A model generated the notes under the pieces. It was given only the letters and a program-made list of their open reading frames with translations, searched no databases and was not told the origin of the DNA. Shown here piece after piece: positions 8,931-17,915 of a stretch of 61,602 nt of DNA. The DNA lies in contig DASWFZ010000098.1 of the NCBI GenBank assembly GCA_036393975.1, forward strand, positions 1 to 61,602, written 5' to 3'. The stretch's first letter is position 1; the number at the start of each line of letters is the position of its first letter. The position numbers and the translations under genes were made by a program. The stretch comes from 13-1-40CM-64-14 sp036393975. Lineage in GTDB: Bacteria > Sysuimicrobiota > Sysuimicrobiia > Sysuimicrobiales > Kaftiobacteriaceae.

Positions 8931-9698
8931 GTGCCCTCGAAGGACGCAACCATCTTCACGCCCCTTGATCCCACGAAGCCGATTCATGAGCAAATCCGTC
9001 TGGCGATCGCGAGAAGCATTGAATCCGGAGCATTGAAGCCTGGCGACAAGCTGCCTTCGGAGGCTGAGCTCCAGCGTGCCTACAAGGTCTCAAGGACCCC
9101 TGTCCGCCAAGCCCTTACGGCCCTCGAGGCAGCCGACCTAATTTACAGCGCTCAGGGCCGGGGGTCGTTCGTCAGGCGCCCGATGATTGTTGGGAGGTTC
9201 GGCGCTCTGATCAGCTTCGGAGATGAGCTCAGGGATGAAGGTCACGCGGTTGAAGCCAAGACGCTCTCGGTGAACATGACTACGGCCGACGAAGCCGTCG
9301 CTCCTGCGCTCGACTTGGCCTTCGGAGAAGCTGTCATTGCGCTGCGACGCCTTTTCCTTGTTGATGGGGAGCCTATGGCGCTTTTCGATCACCGTATTCG
9401 GCCCGTCATCTCGCTTCAGGTTCTAGAGCGCGGAGGCGATTTCTTGTCCCTAAATAGCCTCCTCAGCCAGCAAGGGTTTGCGCCGGCTGAAGCCATGCAA
9501 ACCATCGGGGCGACCAGCGTGACGACGGAGGAAGCGGGCCTCTTGGGTGTTGACGAAGGCACGCCTAGCCTCCTCGTCAAGCAGACTTCGTTCACTGCCG
9601 CCGGGATGCCGGTGTCATATGCTCAATTCCTGGTGCGGGCGGACCGCTACGAGTACCGAGTCCATCTGGGGAGGCGGGCCCCGCTGGCGGCGGAATAG
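8931..9698 (+). CDS. GntR family regulator, HutC type (UTRA domain)
   Basis: 255 aa from GTG 8931, which has GGAG seven bases upstream. The ATG at 8886 would lie almost at the predicted transcription start without a ribosome site. The N-terminal winged helix reads HEQIRLAIARSIESGALKPG then SEAELQRAYKVSRTPVRQAL, the GntR signature, with the wing QGRGSFVRRP. The rest (from about residue 95) is a UTRA effector domain ending in VSYAQFLVRADRYEYRV. HutC-type regulators sense small carboxylates or imidazole derivatives. It probably controls the divergent amidohydrolase and the downstream lyase-importer operon. Confidence 0.88.
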   Translation: MPSKDATIFTPLDPTKPIHEQIRLAIARSIESGALKPGDKLPSEAELQRAYKVSRTPVRQALTALEAADLIYSAQGRGSFVRRPMIVGRFGALISFGDELRDEGHAVEAKTLSVNMTTADEAVAPALDLAFGEAVIALRRLFLVDGEPMALFDHRIRPVISLQVLERGGDFLSLNSLLSQQGFAPAEAMQTIGATSVTTEEAGLLGVDEGTPSLLVKQTSFTAAGMPVSYAQFLVRADRYEYRVHLGRRAPLAAE

Positions 9699-9777
9699 CG
9701 CGCTCGAATTGAATCAGGCCAGATCGTGGCGGACCCTTGTAACGCAGCGGGTGCGACCGTGAGGACGGGAGACTGAG

Positions 9778-11253
9778 ATGGCAGAGACTGGACTCTTTGC
9801 TTCCATCCAGCGCGCTGACGCGCGTCTCGACAAATACGGCATTCCTCTCGAAAAGAACCTACTTGTTCCCTTGAACCTCTTTGACAAGGCGCACTGCGTC
9901 ATGCTCTACGAGCAGAACATCGTCTCGAAGGAGGCCGCCGCCGCCATATTGAGGTCCCTCAAGAAGGTTGATGAACGAGGCGTGGAGGGGTTCCCCTGGG
10001 GCAAAGGCGACCTGTGGCCGCAGAAGGAACGCTTTGTCATCGACGACATAGGTGAAGATACTGGGGGGCGCCTCCATACCGGACGAAGCCGACAGGATGT
10101 GGGCGTCACCGTGAACCGCCTGTACCTAAGAACCAGAGTGCTGGACATGGCGGAGCTCCTCAACGACTTCAGGGATGTGCTCCTGGATCAGGCGAGCCAG
10201 CACGTCGAAACGGTCATGCCCTGTTACACCTGGATGCAGCACGCGCAGACGACCACCTTCGCTCATTACCTCCTAGGGTGTGCCTTTGCGATGGAGCGGA
10301 ATTTCCAGAGGATTGCGCGCGCGTACGGGTTGACGAACATGAGCCCGGCGGGAGCTGCCCTTCAAACCGGGACCTCCCATCCAATCGACAGGCAGCGGGT
10401 GGCAGATCTCTTGGGTTTCGACGGCGTGATCCGGAACACGCGCGACGCGGCGATGAACTATGACTACCTGGGCGAGATCATGGTTGCCGCCTCGTTCACA
10501 GTAGGGGATCTGGTGCGTCTGATCGAGGATTTTGCGGTGTGGCACTCTGCGGAGTTCGACATGATCTCTCTCGACGACGCCTGGTGCGGTACCAGCTCGA
10601 TCATGCCGCAGAAGCGAAACCCCACTCCTCTAATGCTCGTCCGAGGCAAGGCTTCCCGGGTTTTCGCTCGCGCCAACCAGGCTTTCAGCACTATGGAGGG
10701 CCCCTGCTTTGGACCCCCTGGACCGTTCTTCCTCCGAAGTGATACCAACGATGTCATCGAGGAGTTCCTCGGCATCTTCACGATGGCGGCGGGGTTCGTG
10801 TCCACGCTCCGAGTCAAGGCGGAGGTAATGCGGAAACGGGCGGGCGTCCATTGGGCGCAGGCCACCGACCTGGCGGACACGATTGTCAAGGACAAGGGTC
10901 TCTCATTCAGGAGCGCGCATCACGTCGTTGCGGAAGTCGTATCAATGGCGGAGGCGGCCGGCAAACATCCGGTGGATGTCGACTCCGAAATGATCGACCA
11001 AGCAGCAGTGAAGGTCCTCAAGAGACGGCTCGGGTTGAGCGAGGACGCGATCAAGAATGCACTCGATCCATCCCGGAGCGTGAGAATCCGAACCGTCTAC
11101 GGAGGCACGTCGCCCGACGATGTCGGCGGTCAGATCGAAGAGGCGCACCGGCAACTGACCGCGGATGCAAAACAGACCGAGGCATGGAAGGGCAGACTCG
11201 CACAGGCGCAGAGGGACCTCGATGAGACCGTCAAGAGAGTGTTAGGCGCATAG
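9778..11253 (+). CDS. Argininosuccinate lyase-like enzyme (fumarase/aspartase superfamily)
   Basis: 491 aa. Two superfamily motifs are clear: GRLHTGRSRQD (about residues 97-107; argininosuccinate lyase has KLHTGRSRNDQ) and SSIMPQKRNP (about 272-281), the mobile loop with the catalytic serine. The first motif is preceded by GEDTG instead of the usual GxxG, and the C-terminal third is long and charged. These departures, and the setting beside an amidohydrolase, a cyclase-family enzyme and an importer, suggest a catabolic C-N lyase rather than arginine biosynthesis. No other arginine gene is visible. Same operon as the next six genes. Confidence 0.75.
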   Translation: MAETGLFASIQRADARLDKYGIPLEKNLLVPLNLFDKAHCVMLYEQNIVSKEAAAAILRSLKKVDERGVEGFPWGKGDLWPQKERFVIDDIGEDTGGRLHTGRSRQDVGVTVNRLYLRTRVLDMAELLNDFRDVLLDQASQHVETVMPCYTWMQHAQTTTFAHYLLGCAFAMERNFQRIARAYGLTNMSPAGAALQTGTSHPIDRQRVADLLGFDGVIRNTRDAAMNYDYLGEIMVAASFTVGDLVRLIEDFAVWHSAEFDMISLDDAWCGTSSIMPQKRNPTPLMLVRGKASRVFARANQAFSTMEGPCFGPPGPFFLRSDTNDVIEEFLGIFTMAAGFVSTLRVKAEVMRKRAGVHWAQATDLADTIVKDKGLSFRSAHHVVAEVVSMAEAAGKHPVDVDSEMIDQAAVKVLKRRLGLSEDAIKNALDPSRSVRIRTVYGGTSPDDVGGQIEEAHRQLTADAKQTEAWKGRLAQAQRDLDETVKRVLGA

Positions 11254-11269
11254 TGGAAGTGCAGTCAGG

Positions 11270-11291
11270 TCGCTGACCTCGTAGTCAGCGA
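11270..11291 (+). promoter_or_regulatory. Hairpin abutting the ribosome site of the cyclase-family gene
   Basis: TCGCTGAC and GTCAGCGA form an 8-bp perfect stem with a 6-base loop between the lyase stop and the AGGAGGA ribosome site at 11291-11297. It could shape translation of the next gene or mark a processing point. Inference. Confidence 0.35.
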
Positions 11292-11305
11292 GGAGGAGCG
11301 TGGGG

Positions 11306-11989
11306 ATGAGAATCGTTGATCTAAGCCATGAAGTCTACAATGGAATGCAGCAAATATTCGCTGGCCCAATCCCGAGCATTTTCGATAACAACGTCAGGAT
11401 ATTCGAGAATTTTCAGGCCGTGAGCGATGCCTGCGTACTGCAGAATCACCTGGGTACCCACATCGACGCGCCGCGCCACTACAACCCCAAGGGGGGGAGG
11501 GCCGTCCACGAGGTCCCGCTCGAACAGCTCATCACTGAGACAGTTGTGCTCGACCTTACTGCAAAGCCCGGCCGTTCGGCGATCACCGCCGACGACCTCG
11601 ACCGGGCCCTTCGGAAGACCGGCGAGACGATTCATGAAGGCGACGGCGTGATTATCCACGTCGGGGGCGGTGCGAAGTACCGCACTTGGCAGGGCCAGAA
11701 CTGGCGCGATTCTGAATACGCGAATACCCCGTACTTGAGTGAAGATGCCGTGCAGTGGCTCCTCGCCAGAAAGATCAGCATCCTCGGCATCGACGCCTTG
11801 GCACCCGATTGGGAGGAGGGCTATCGTCCCGCCCATCAGATCCTACTGCGGGACAACAACATCCCCATTATCGAGAATCTTTGCAACCTCGACCAACTCT
11901 CCCGGCCGCGCATCACCTTCATCGCTCTCCCACCCAAGGTCGTAGGAGCCAGTGGGTTCCTCGTTCGGGCGGTCGCTATTGAGAAATGA
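11306..11989 (+). CDS. Cyclase-family protein (kynurenine formamidase-like metal hydrolase)
   Basis: 227 aa from ATG 11306, placed 8 bases after AGGAGGA. A GTG six bases earlier is less well placed. It contains the family motif HxGTHxDxPxH as H48-L-G-T-H52-I-D54-A-P-R-H58, the metal-binding core of PF04199 enzymes (arylformamidase, isatin hydrolase). 'LGIDALAPDW' and 'IPIIENLCNLDQL' are also typical. Members hydrolyse C-N bonds of formamides or cyclic amides. With the amidohydrolase and lyase it probably forms part of a short degradation route for an imported compound. Start-to-stop spacing indicates one operon with the lyase. Confidence 0.85.
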   Translation: MRIVDLSHEVYNGMQQIFAGPIPSIFDNNVRIFENFQAVSDACVLQNHLGTHIDAPRHYNPKGGRAVHEVPLEQLITETVVLDLTAKPGRSAITADDLDRALRKTGETIHEGDGVIIHVGGGAKYRTWQGQNWRDSEYANTPYLSEDAVQWLLARKISILGIDALAPDWEEGYRPAHQILLRDNNIPIIENLCNLDQLSRPRITFIALPPKVVGASGFLVRAVAIEK

Positions 11990-12080
11990 AGGCACGACGT
12001 AACGCAAGCGCAGGAGCGCTTCGAGGGGGAAGCTTACGAAAATCGTCGGAACCCAACGATGTCTTCGGGGAGGAGTGACA

Positions 12081-13685
12081 ATGTGGAGAGATAGGAAATT
12101 ATCGCGATGGACCGCCGTTTCGTGTGCCGCAACTCTCATAGCGCTGACCGCGCTCTATGCCTTACCAGCCCAACCTGGGCCCAGTCGACCAGTTCTAAGG
12201 TTGGCCCCGGAGGCAGGACTATCGGGGCTGGATCCGCAAAGCGGCAAAGCGATCATCGACATCATCGTCGCAAGTCAAATCTACGACACCTTGGCCGGTC
12301 AGGACAGCGCCGGAAGGCGCATCCCTGCGCTGGCCACCGGCTGGAAGAGCGTGGATCCCACGACTTGGGAGCTGACCCTCCGAAAGGGCGTCACCTTTCA
12401 CGATGGGACGCCGTTCGACGCTGCCGCAGTCAAATTCAACATCGACCGCGCCGTTGACCCCACGCGGGCCGGACGATCTATGTTGTTCCAGCCATACATC
12501 GAGGGGGCGGAGGTCGTCGACAACTATACGGTGAGTATCAAGACACGTGGCCAGATCCCTTACCTCCCTTACATCCTGGGGTATGGGTTCCTCGGGATTG
12601 TGAGCCCGAAGGCGGCGAGTGGCACCGGGGTCGACTTGGCGAGAAATCCTGTCGGCACGGGACCGTTCAAATTCACCAAGTGGGTGGAGAGAGAGTACGT
12701 CGAGATGGTCGCCAACGACGGCTACTGGGGTGGACAGCCCAAGATCGCCGGCATTACCTGGAAGCTCATTCCATCTGAAAGTGCCAGGGTGCTCGCCCTC
12801 CAGTCTGGAGAGGTGGACGCCATCGCCAACCCTCTGTCCGAGTTGATACCACAGCTGGTGAACACCGGAAGGTTTCGGCTGATCAAGTCTGAGGCCAATG
12901 CTGTCGTCGGCATCTGGCTCAACCCCGAAGTGAAGGCCCTGAGCGACGTTCGTGTGCGCAGGGCCATCCATCACGCGATCAACCAGCAGGCCATTCTCGA
13001 GAACATCATTAGGGGCGTTGCACGGCCAGCTTACCAAATTCTGGGGCCGTCGGTCTTTGGCATGTTTGCTGAAGCCCAGATTCCCAAGGGAGGCTTCTAT
13101 CCCTACGACCCCAACAAAAGCAAGCAACTGCTGGCCGAGGCGGGTTGGAAGGATTCGGATGGCGACGGGCTGGTTCACCAGGGTGGTCAGAAACTGACAG
13201 TCACGGTGCAGACTCCAGACGGTCGATACCTGAAGGACCGACAAATCGCGGAGGCTACCACGGCCTACCTGCGGGCGGTCGGGATAGACGCCAACCTGCG
13301 GGTCGTAGAATTCCCCACGCACTCCACAGCCGTCACACAGCACCGCGTGGAGATCTTCGTCCTAAGCTGGGGCTTTCCAACAGGATATCCTGAGCCCGGC
13401 TTCTACTCCGTCTTCCACAGCTCAAAGGACGGCGGTCCAGCGGTCTGGGCGCAGTGGAAGAACTCGGAGGCCGACGCCATGATGGATCAGGCGCTGGTCG
13501 AACCGAGCGCGAGCCTGCGGCAGGAGCTTTACCGAAGGGTGATGCGCCTAGCGATGGACCAGGCGATTATCAAGCCGCTCTACTGGAAGCCGATCCTTTG
13601 GCTTGCCTCGACATCGGTGAACAACCTCAACTTCATGACGACCGAAGAACCGGTCAAGCTGGTCAACACGGAGGTGAAGAAGTGA
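12081..13685 (+). CDS. ABC importer substrate-binding protein, peptide/nickel family (SBP family 5)
   Basis: 534 aa from ATG 12081 after GGGGAGGAG. A GTG six bases earlier overlaps that ribosome site. An N-terminal signal segment is followed by family 5 landmarks: GLDPQSGKAIIDIIVASQIYDTL cut into blades, 'WELTLRKGVTFHDGTPFDAAAVKFNIDR' (the family 5 signature region), NPVGTGPFKF, and 'VRRAIHHAINQQAIL'. It captures the solute outside the cell for the permeases that follow. Family 5 proteins bind peptides but also glutathione, opines and other nitrogen compounds, which would fit the catabolic genes alongside. Confidence 0.88.
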   Translation: MWRDRKLSRWTAVSCAATLIALTALYALPAQPGPSRPVLRLAPEAGLSGLDPQSGKAIIDIIVASQIYDTLAGQDSAGRRIPALATGWKSVDPTTWELTLRKGVTFHDGTPFDAAAVKFNIDRAVDPTRAGRSMLFQPYIEGAEVVDNYTVSIKTRGQIPYLPYILGYGFLGIVSPKAASGTGVDLARNPVGTGPFKFTKWVEREYVEMVANDGYWGGQPKIAGITWKLIPSESARVLALQSGEVDAIANPLSELIPQLVNTGRFRLIKSEANAVVGIWLNPEVKALSDVRVRRAIHHAINQQAILENIIRGVARPAYQILGPSVFGMFAEAQIPKGGFYPYDPNKSKQLLAEAGWKDSDGDGLVHQGGQKLTVTVQTPDGRYLKDRQIAEATTAYLRAVGIDANLRVVEFPTHSTAVTQHRVEIFVLSWGFPTGYPEPGFYSVFHSSKDGGPAVWAQWKNSEADAMMDQALVEPSASLRQELYRRVMRLAMDQAIIKPLYWKPILWLASTSVNNLNFMTTEEPVKLVNTEVKK

Positions 13686-13840
13686 AAGAGCCACGGGCGG
13701 CCGCTCGGCGGAATGGCATGCCCGGTTAACATAAACTAGTGGGTGGCGACTCATTGTGCCAGGGCACCGCGGCGGCAGGAACCGCGTCGATCCGGCACGC
13801 CGATTGACGAGAGGTTTTCGAGAAGGACGGATGTTCACCT

Positions 13841-14770
13841 ATGGCGCCTCTCCTGAGGTTCGTCGCAGGCAAGATCCTCACGCCGCTAGCCCTGCTTCTT
13901 CCGATCTCGCTCTTCGTTGTCATCGCTTTCAGCTTTGTCCCGGGCGACCCGGCGCAGCAGCTCCTAGGGCATAGTTGGACACCAGAAGCTGGAAAGGCCC
14001 TACGAGAACGTCTGGGTCTCAACGATCCCATCCTCGTCCAGTATGCTCGTTTCCTATGGAACGCGGCCCATGGGGACCTCGGCAAGTCCTACATGACCAG
14101 CCTGCCGGTGGTGCAAGCGGTCAGCAGCGCGCTCAGCAACTCCCTTCAACTTGCGGGGACGGCGCTGGTAATTACAGTCGCATGCGGACTGTCCTTGGGG
14201 ACCCTGGCGGCATTACGCAAGAACTCTTGGCTCGATCTCTTGAGCCGGGTAATCACGATTAGTTTCTCTTCGGTACCCGTATTTGTAGTCGGCATCGTGC
14301 TGATATACATCTTCGCAGCACGCCTGCACATCTTGCCCAGTGGAGGAAGAGGAGAACTAAAGCATCTGCTGCTACCCGCCTTCGCGCTGTCCTTCTTCTC
14401 TATGGCCGGGTTCATCAGGATGACCCGAGCGACGGTTCTGGAAGTGCTCCGTCAAGACTACATCAAAGCGGCGCGCTCGCGCGGCATCTCCTCCCGGAAG
14501 ATCATTCTGCGATACGTTCTGCGAAACGCCGCGATCCCCTTGATTACCCTCGGGGGGCTGTACGCGGGGGCCATGATCGGAACAGCCGTTGTGACGGAGT
14601 ACATCTTTGCTTGGCCGGGGTTGGGAACGCTCACGATCACGGCGATACAGTCGAGAGATATTCCCACGATTCAGGGAGGCATCTTGGCAACGGCCGGCAC
14701 GTACATCATGCTCAACGGCGTCCTCGATCTTCTCTACGGAGTGATCGACCCTCGGACTCGCGCGGGGTGA
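13841..14770 (+). CDS. ABC importer permease, DppB/OppB type
   Basis: 309 aa, about six transmembrane helices. The N terminus FVPGDPAQQLLG and the extracytoplasmic 'RERLGLNDPILVQYARFLWNAAHGDLGKSY' are characteristic of DppB-type permeases. The ATPase-contacting EAA loop is DYIKAARSRGISSRKIILRY in the C-terminal half. It pairs with the DppC-type gene 16 bases downstream to make the membrane channel. Confidence 0.9.
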   Translation: MAPLLRFVAGKILTPLALLLPISLFVVIAFSFVPGDPAQQLLGHSWTPEAGKALRERLGLNDPILVQYARFLWNAAHGDLGKSYMTSLPVVQAVSSALSNSLQLAGTALVITVACGLSLGTLAALRKNSWLDLLSRVITISFSSVPVFVVGIVLIYIFAARLHILPSGGRGELKHLLLPAFALSFFSMAGFIRMTRATVLEVLRQDYIKAARSRGISSRKIILRYVLRNAAIPLITLGGLYAGAMIGTAVVTEYIFAWPGLGTLTITAIQSRDIPTIQGGILATAGTYIMLNGVLDLLYGVIDPRTRAG

Positions 14771-14786
14771 CCGGCGGGAATTCGAC

Positions 14787-15620
14787 ATGGTATCCATCGC
14801 GCTCACACCGATCCGCACACGCAAGATCACAACCATTGCTCTCTCGATGTTGACCGTCATCGCCCTGCTGGCGGTGTTGGCCCCGATTCTTCCGCTAGCG
14901 CGACCGACGGAGCAGAACCTCTCCGAATATCTCCTTCCGCCTAGTCGGCACCATTGGTTCGGTACAGACGATCTGGGTCGCGACATATTTAGCCGGACCG
15001 TATGGGGAGCCCGACTCTCCCTGATCGCCGGGACGGTCCCAGTACTCCTGGCGCTGGCGGTAGGTCTGATTCTGGGTCTGCTGGCCGCGTACTATGGGGG
15101 AGTCCTTGAGCAAGTGATCATGCGCCTGACTGACTTCTTGCTCTCCATTCCATACTTCTTGATCGCGCTAATCGTCGTCTCGGTGCTCGGTCCGGGGCTG
15201 GTCAACGCGATGGTCGCCATCGCCATTGGACTGCTCCCGTCGTTCATGCGGCTCTCCCGCGCCTCGGCCCTTGTTGCCCGTGGCGCGCCGTATGTGTTGG
15301 CGGCTCACAGTATGGGCATGGTCGCCGGCCGCATCATGTTCATCCACATTCTGCCCAACATCGTCTCGCCGCTGGTAGTATTTTCGGCGATCAAAGTCGG
15401 CGAGTCCATCCTTGCCGCCGCTGCGCTGAGCTTTCTAGGTCTGGGGGCGCAGCCCCCGACACCCGAATGGGGGCTGATGCTGACTAACGCCAGGGAGCTC
15501 GTCCTCTCGGCGCCCCATGCGGTCATCTTCCCGAGCATCGCCCTGTCGGCTACGGTGCTGGCTTTCAACCTGCTTGCCGACGAGCTGAGAGATCAGCTGG
15601 ATCCTCGGTATCGGTACTGA
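14787..15620 (+). CDS. ABC importer permease, DppC/OppC type
   Basis: 277 aa. The DppC-type phrase HHWFGTDDLGRDIFSRTVWG follows the first helix. The EAA loop is ARGAPYVLAAHSMGMVAGRI, and 'FLGLGAQPPTPEWGLML' is near-invariant in this family. It forms the second half of the membrane channel with the preceding gene. Confidence 0.92.
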   Translation: MVSIALTPIRTRKITTIALSMLTVIALLAVLAPILPLARPTEQNLSEYLLPPSRHHWFGTDDLGRDIFSRTVWGARLSLIAGTVPVLLALAVGLILGLLAAYYGGVLEQVIMRLTDFLLSIPYFLIALIVVSVLGPGLVNAMVAIAIGLLPSFMRLSRASALVARGAPYVLAAHSMGMVAGRIMFIHILPNIVSPLVVFSAIKVGESILAAAALSFLGLGAQPPTPEWGLMLTNARELVLSAPHAVIFPSIALSATVLAFNLLADELRDQLDPRYRY

Positions 15621-15634
15621 GAGGACGGGACAGC

Positions 15635-16606
15635 GTGAGCCTCCGCATCCGACGCCTTACCGTCCAGTTCCTCCTCGGGAGCCAGATCGTGCGAGCGGTC
15701 GACGGGGTCGATCTGGACATCCAGCCCGGCCGCGTGCTGGGGATCGTCGGTGAATCGGGCTCCGGGAAGTCGACCCTGGCCCTGTCCATGCTCCGATTGA
15801 TCGACCCCCCGGGACGGATTGTCGACGGTGAGATTCTCTTCGAAGGAGTGAACTTGCTCACAATCGCTGAGGCTGAGATTCAGGCGATAAGAGGCCGCAG
15901 AATCGGGCTCGTCCTGCAGAACCCTGCCACCGCGCTCAATCCGATAATGACCGTCGGCGACCACATCGTAGAGACGATCCAGGAGCGGTTGGGACTCGAC
16001 CGGCGAGAGTCTCGAACTCAGGCCATCGAGATGCTGAGAATCGTATACCTAGCCGACCAGGAGGATCTATTGGGGAAATACCCACACCAGCTCAGCGGAG
16101 GGATGAAGCAGCGGGTGATGATTGCCCTGGCCATGGTGGGAGAACCAGCGGTGCTGATCGCAGATGAGCCCACGAGCGCTCTGGACGTGGCGACACAAGC
16201 CCAGATCCTGCGGCTGCTTCGGGAGCTGAACGAGAAGCACAACACCACAGTCATCCTGATCACGCACAACCTGGGCGCCGCCGCCGACATCTGCGACGAC
16301 GTCGCCGTCATGTACGCAGGGCGCGTCGTGGAGATGGCCGATGTCTTCTCGCTGTTCGACCATCCCGACCATCCTTACACACAGGGGCTACTCCGGGCGG
16401 TACCCAAGATCAACGACCCGACCTTCCCCAGCGGAATCCCAGGTGACTACACACTTCAGTCCCGGCCCAGTCGTGGGTGTGTGTTCTCACCTAGATGTGC
16501 ATTCGCGATGGAGATCTGCAGAGAAAAGGACCCGCCGGGTTTTGTGACGGCATCCTCGAGGAAGGTTTACTGTTTCCTTTTTGGCGAGGGGACGCGCGAT
16601 GGATGA
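15635..16606 (+). CDS. ABC importer ATPase, DppD/OppD type
   Basis: 323 aa from GTG 15635. Walker A is GESGSGKST, the ABC signature LSGGMKQRVMIALAM and Walker B VLIADEPTSALD. The C-terminal oligopeptide-transporter extension contains GCVFSPRCAFAMEIC, whose cysteines resemble the C-terminal Cys motif that can hold an Fe-S cluster in some DppD proteins. It overlaps the next gene by 8 bases, consistent with translational coupling and assembly of a DppD-DppF pair. Confidence 0.93.
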   Translation: MSLRIRRLTVQFLLGSQIVRAVDGVDLDIQPGRVLGIVGESGSGKSTLALSMLRLIDPPGRIVDGEILFEGVNLLTIAEAEIQAIRGRRIGLVLQNPATALNPIMTVGDHIVETIQERLGLDRRESRTQAIEMLRIVYLADQEDLLGKYPHQLSGGMKQRVMIALAMVGEPAVLIADEPTSALDVATQAQILRLLRELNEKHNTTVILITHNLGAAADICDDVAVMYAGRVVEMADVFSLFDHPDHPYTQGLLRAVPKINDPTFPSGIPGDYTLQSRPSRGCVFSPRCAFAMEICREKDPPGFVTASSRKVYCFLFGEGTRDG

Positions 16607-17579
16607 GATCCTCCTCCGCGTGGAGGGTCTGACGAAGCATTTCCCCGTGGGAGGCTCGTTCCTCTCGCCTGGTCGCTCCCACACCGCGGCCGTGGACAAT
16701 GTCAGCTTCGAGGTGAGCCGCCGATCGACGCTCGGGCTCGTCGGCGAATCAGGCTCTGGAAAGTCAACGCTGGGGCTGTTGATCCTCCGATTGATGAAAC
16801 CAACAGCCGGCAGAGTTTGCTTCAGTGATCAGGACATCTTTGCACTGGACCGGCGAGCGATGCTTCGTCTGCGGCCTTCAATGCAGATGATCTTTCAGGA
16901 TCCCGACTCGTCACTGAACCCTCGCAAAACCATAGGCTGGACGCTATCTGAGCCTCTAATCGTCCACCGGATGTTCAAAGGGAAGGCTGTGATGAGGCGG
17001 ATCCTGGAGGCGCTGGAGCAGGTAGGGTTGGGGGGCGAGTATCTTGGCCGCTTCCCCCACGAACTGAGTGGGGGGCAGCGGCAGAGGGTGGCCATCGCCC
17101 GGGCGCTCGTGATGAAACCGGAATTCATCGTGTTCGACGAGCCGACATCAGCGCTGGACGTCTCCGTACAAGCGAAGGTCCTCGAGCTTATTCGGGGGGT
17201 CAAGGCCGAAATGGACCTGACGTGCATCTTCATTTCGCACGACCTGAGTGTCGTCAGGCACCTCTGTGACGAGATCGCTGTGATGTATCTCGGTCGTATT
17301 GTGGAGAAGGCGCCGACAGAAGCGCTCTTCGCGTCGCCTCGTCATCCCTATACTCAGGCCCTGCTATCATCGATTCCGAGCGCCGACCCTCACAAACGGA
17401 ATTTGGCCAAGAATGCAGCCATGATCGGGGAGCCCCCAAGTCGTCTCCACAGGCCTCCGGGGTGCGCCTTTCATCCTCGCTGTCCCTATGCCATGGATCA
17501 CTGCCGAGTCGTGGAGCCGCAATTGCACCTGGTCTCCGCAGGTCACGCCGCAGCCTGCCATCTCTATCCCGATTCTTGA
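16599..17579 (+). CDS. ABC importer ATPase, DppF/OppF type
   Basis: 326 aa from ATG 16599, inside the end of the previous gene. A start 18 bases earlier is possible. Walker A GESGSGKST, Q-loop FQDPDSSLNP, signature LSGGQRQRVAIARAL and Walker B FIVFDEPTSALD are all present, as is the C-terminal GCAFHPRCPYAMDHC segment. It completes a five-gene importer. Only this importer in the window carries its own ATPases; the sugar importers do not. Confidence 0.93.
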   Translation: MDEILLRVEGLTKHFPVGGSFLSPGRSHTAAVDNVSFEVSRRSTLGLVGESGSGKSTLGLLILRLMKPTAGRVCFSDQDIFALDRRAMLRLRPSMQMIFQDPDSSLNPRKTIGWTLSEPLIVHRMFKGKAVMRRILEALEQVGLGGEYLGRFPHELSGGQRQRVAIARALVMKPEFIVFDEPTSALDVSVQAKVLELIRGVKAEMDLTCIFISHDLSVVRHLCDEIAVMYLGRIVEKAPTEALFASPRHPYTQALLSSIPSADPHKRNLAKNAAMIGEPPSRLHRPPGCAFHPRCPYAMDHCRVVEPQLHLVSAGHAAACHLYPDS

Positions 17580-17787
17580 TTAGTGGAATTGGTTCGTTCA
17601 AAACGGATCGTTTCAACTTTGATGTCCTTACGACCGCTCGACTAAGCCTCGCAGTCTTGTCTACCAGATGCCACCGAACCCGGCCAAACCAAGGACGCGT
17701 GCTCAGGCTGCCTACTAAGGGGTCGGAATCCCAACAGGACGCGGTTCAGCAACATCATCTGATCTCACGGGTACTCGTTGGAGAGTT

Positions 17788-17833
17788 CTCCTAAGCTCCT
17801 GGTCGGGGGTTCGATTCCCTCCGGGCCCGCCAA
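17788..17833 (+). repeat. Second tRNA-Arg 3'-half copy (att site, right end of island A)
   Basis: 46 bases from the anticodon loop to beyond CCA match 7105-7150 with two substitutions in the anticodon stem region (CTC to TCC). The 5' half of the tRNA is not recognisable, so this is not a duplicated tRNA gene. It has the form left by a tyrosine-recombinase element that rebuilt the tRNA 3' end at insertion. An integrase remnant begins 83 bases to the right. Confidence 0.85.
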
Positions 17834-17885
17834 CCCGCATCAGGACTGCGTTTTCGCAATTTCGGCTCCTCCAGAATCCCTACAA

Positions 17886-17902
17886 AAAGCCCCTGCTCAC
17901 CC
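17886..17902 (+). repeat. 17-base repeat near att sites
   Basis: AAAGCCCCTGCTCACCC occurs here, 53 bases right of the second att copy, and again exactly at 25387-25403, 52 bases left of the third. A near match (AAACCCCTGCTCCCCC) lies right of the fourth att copy at about 28527. It could be an integrase arm-type site. Function unproven. Confidence 0.5.
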
Positions 17903-17915
17903 GCTCCGGGAGGCC

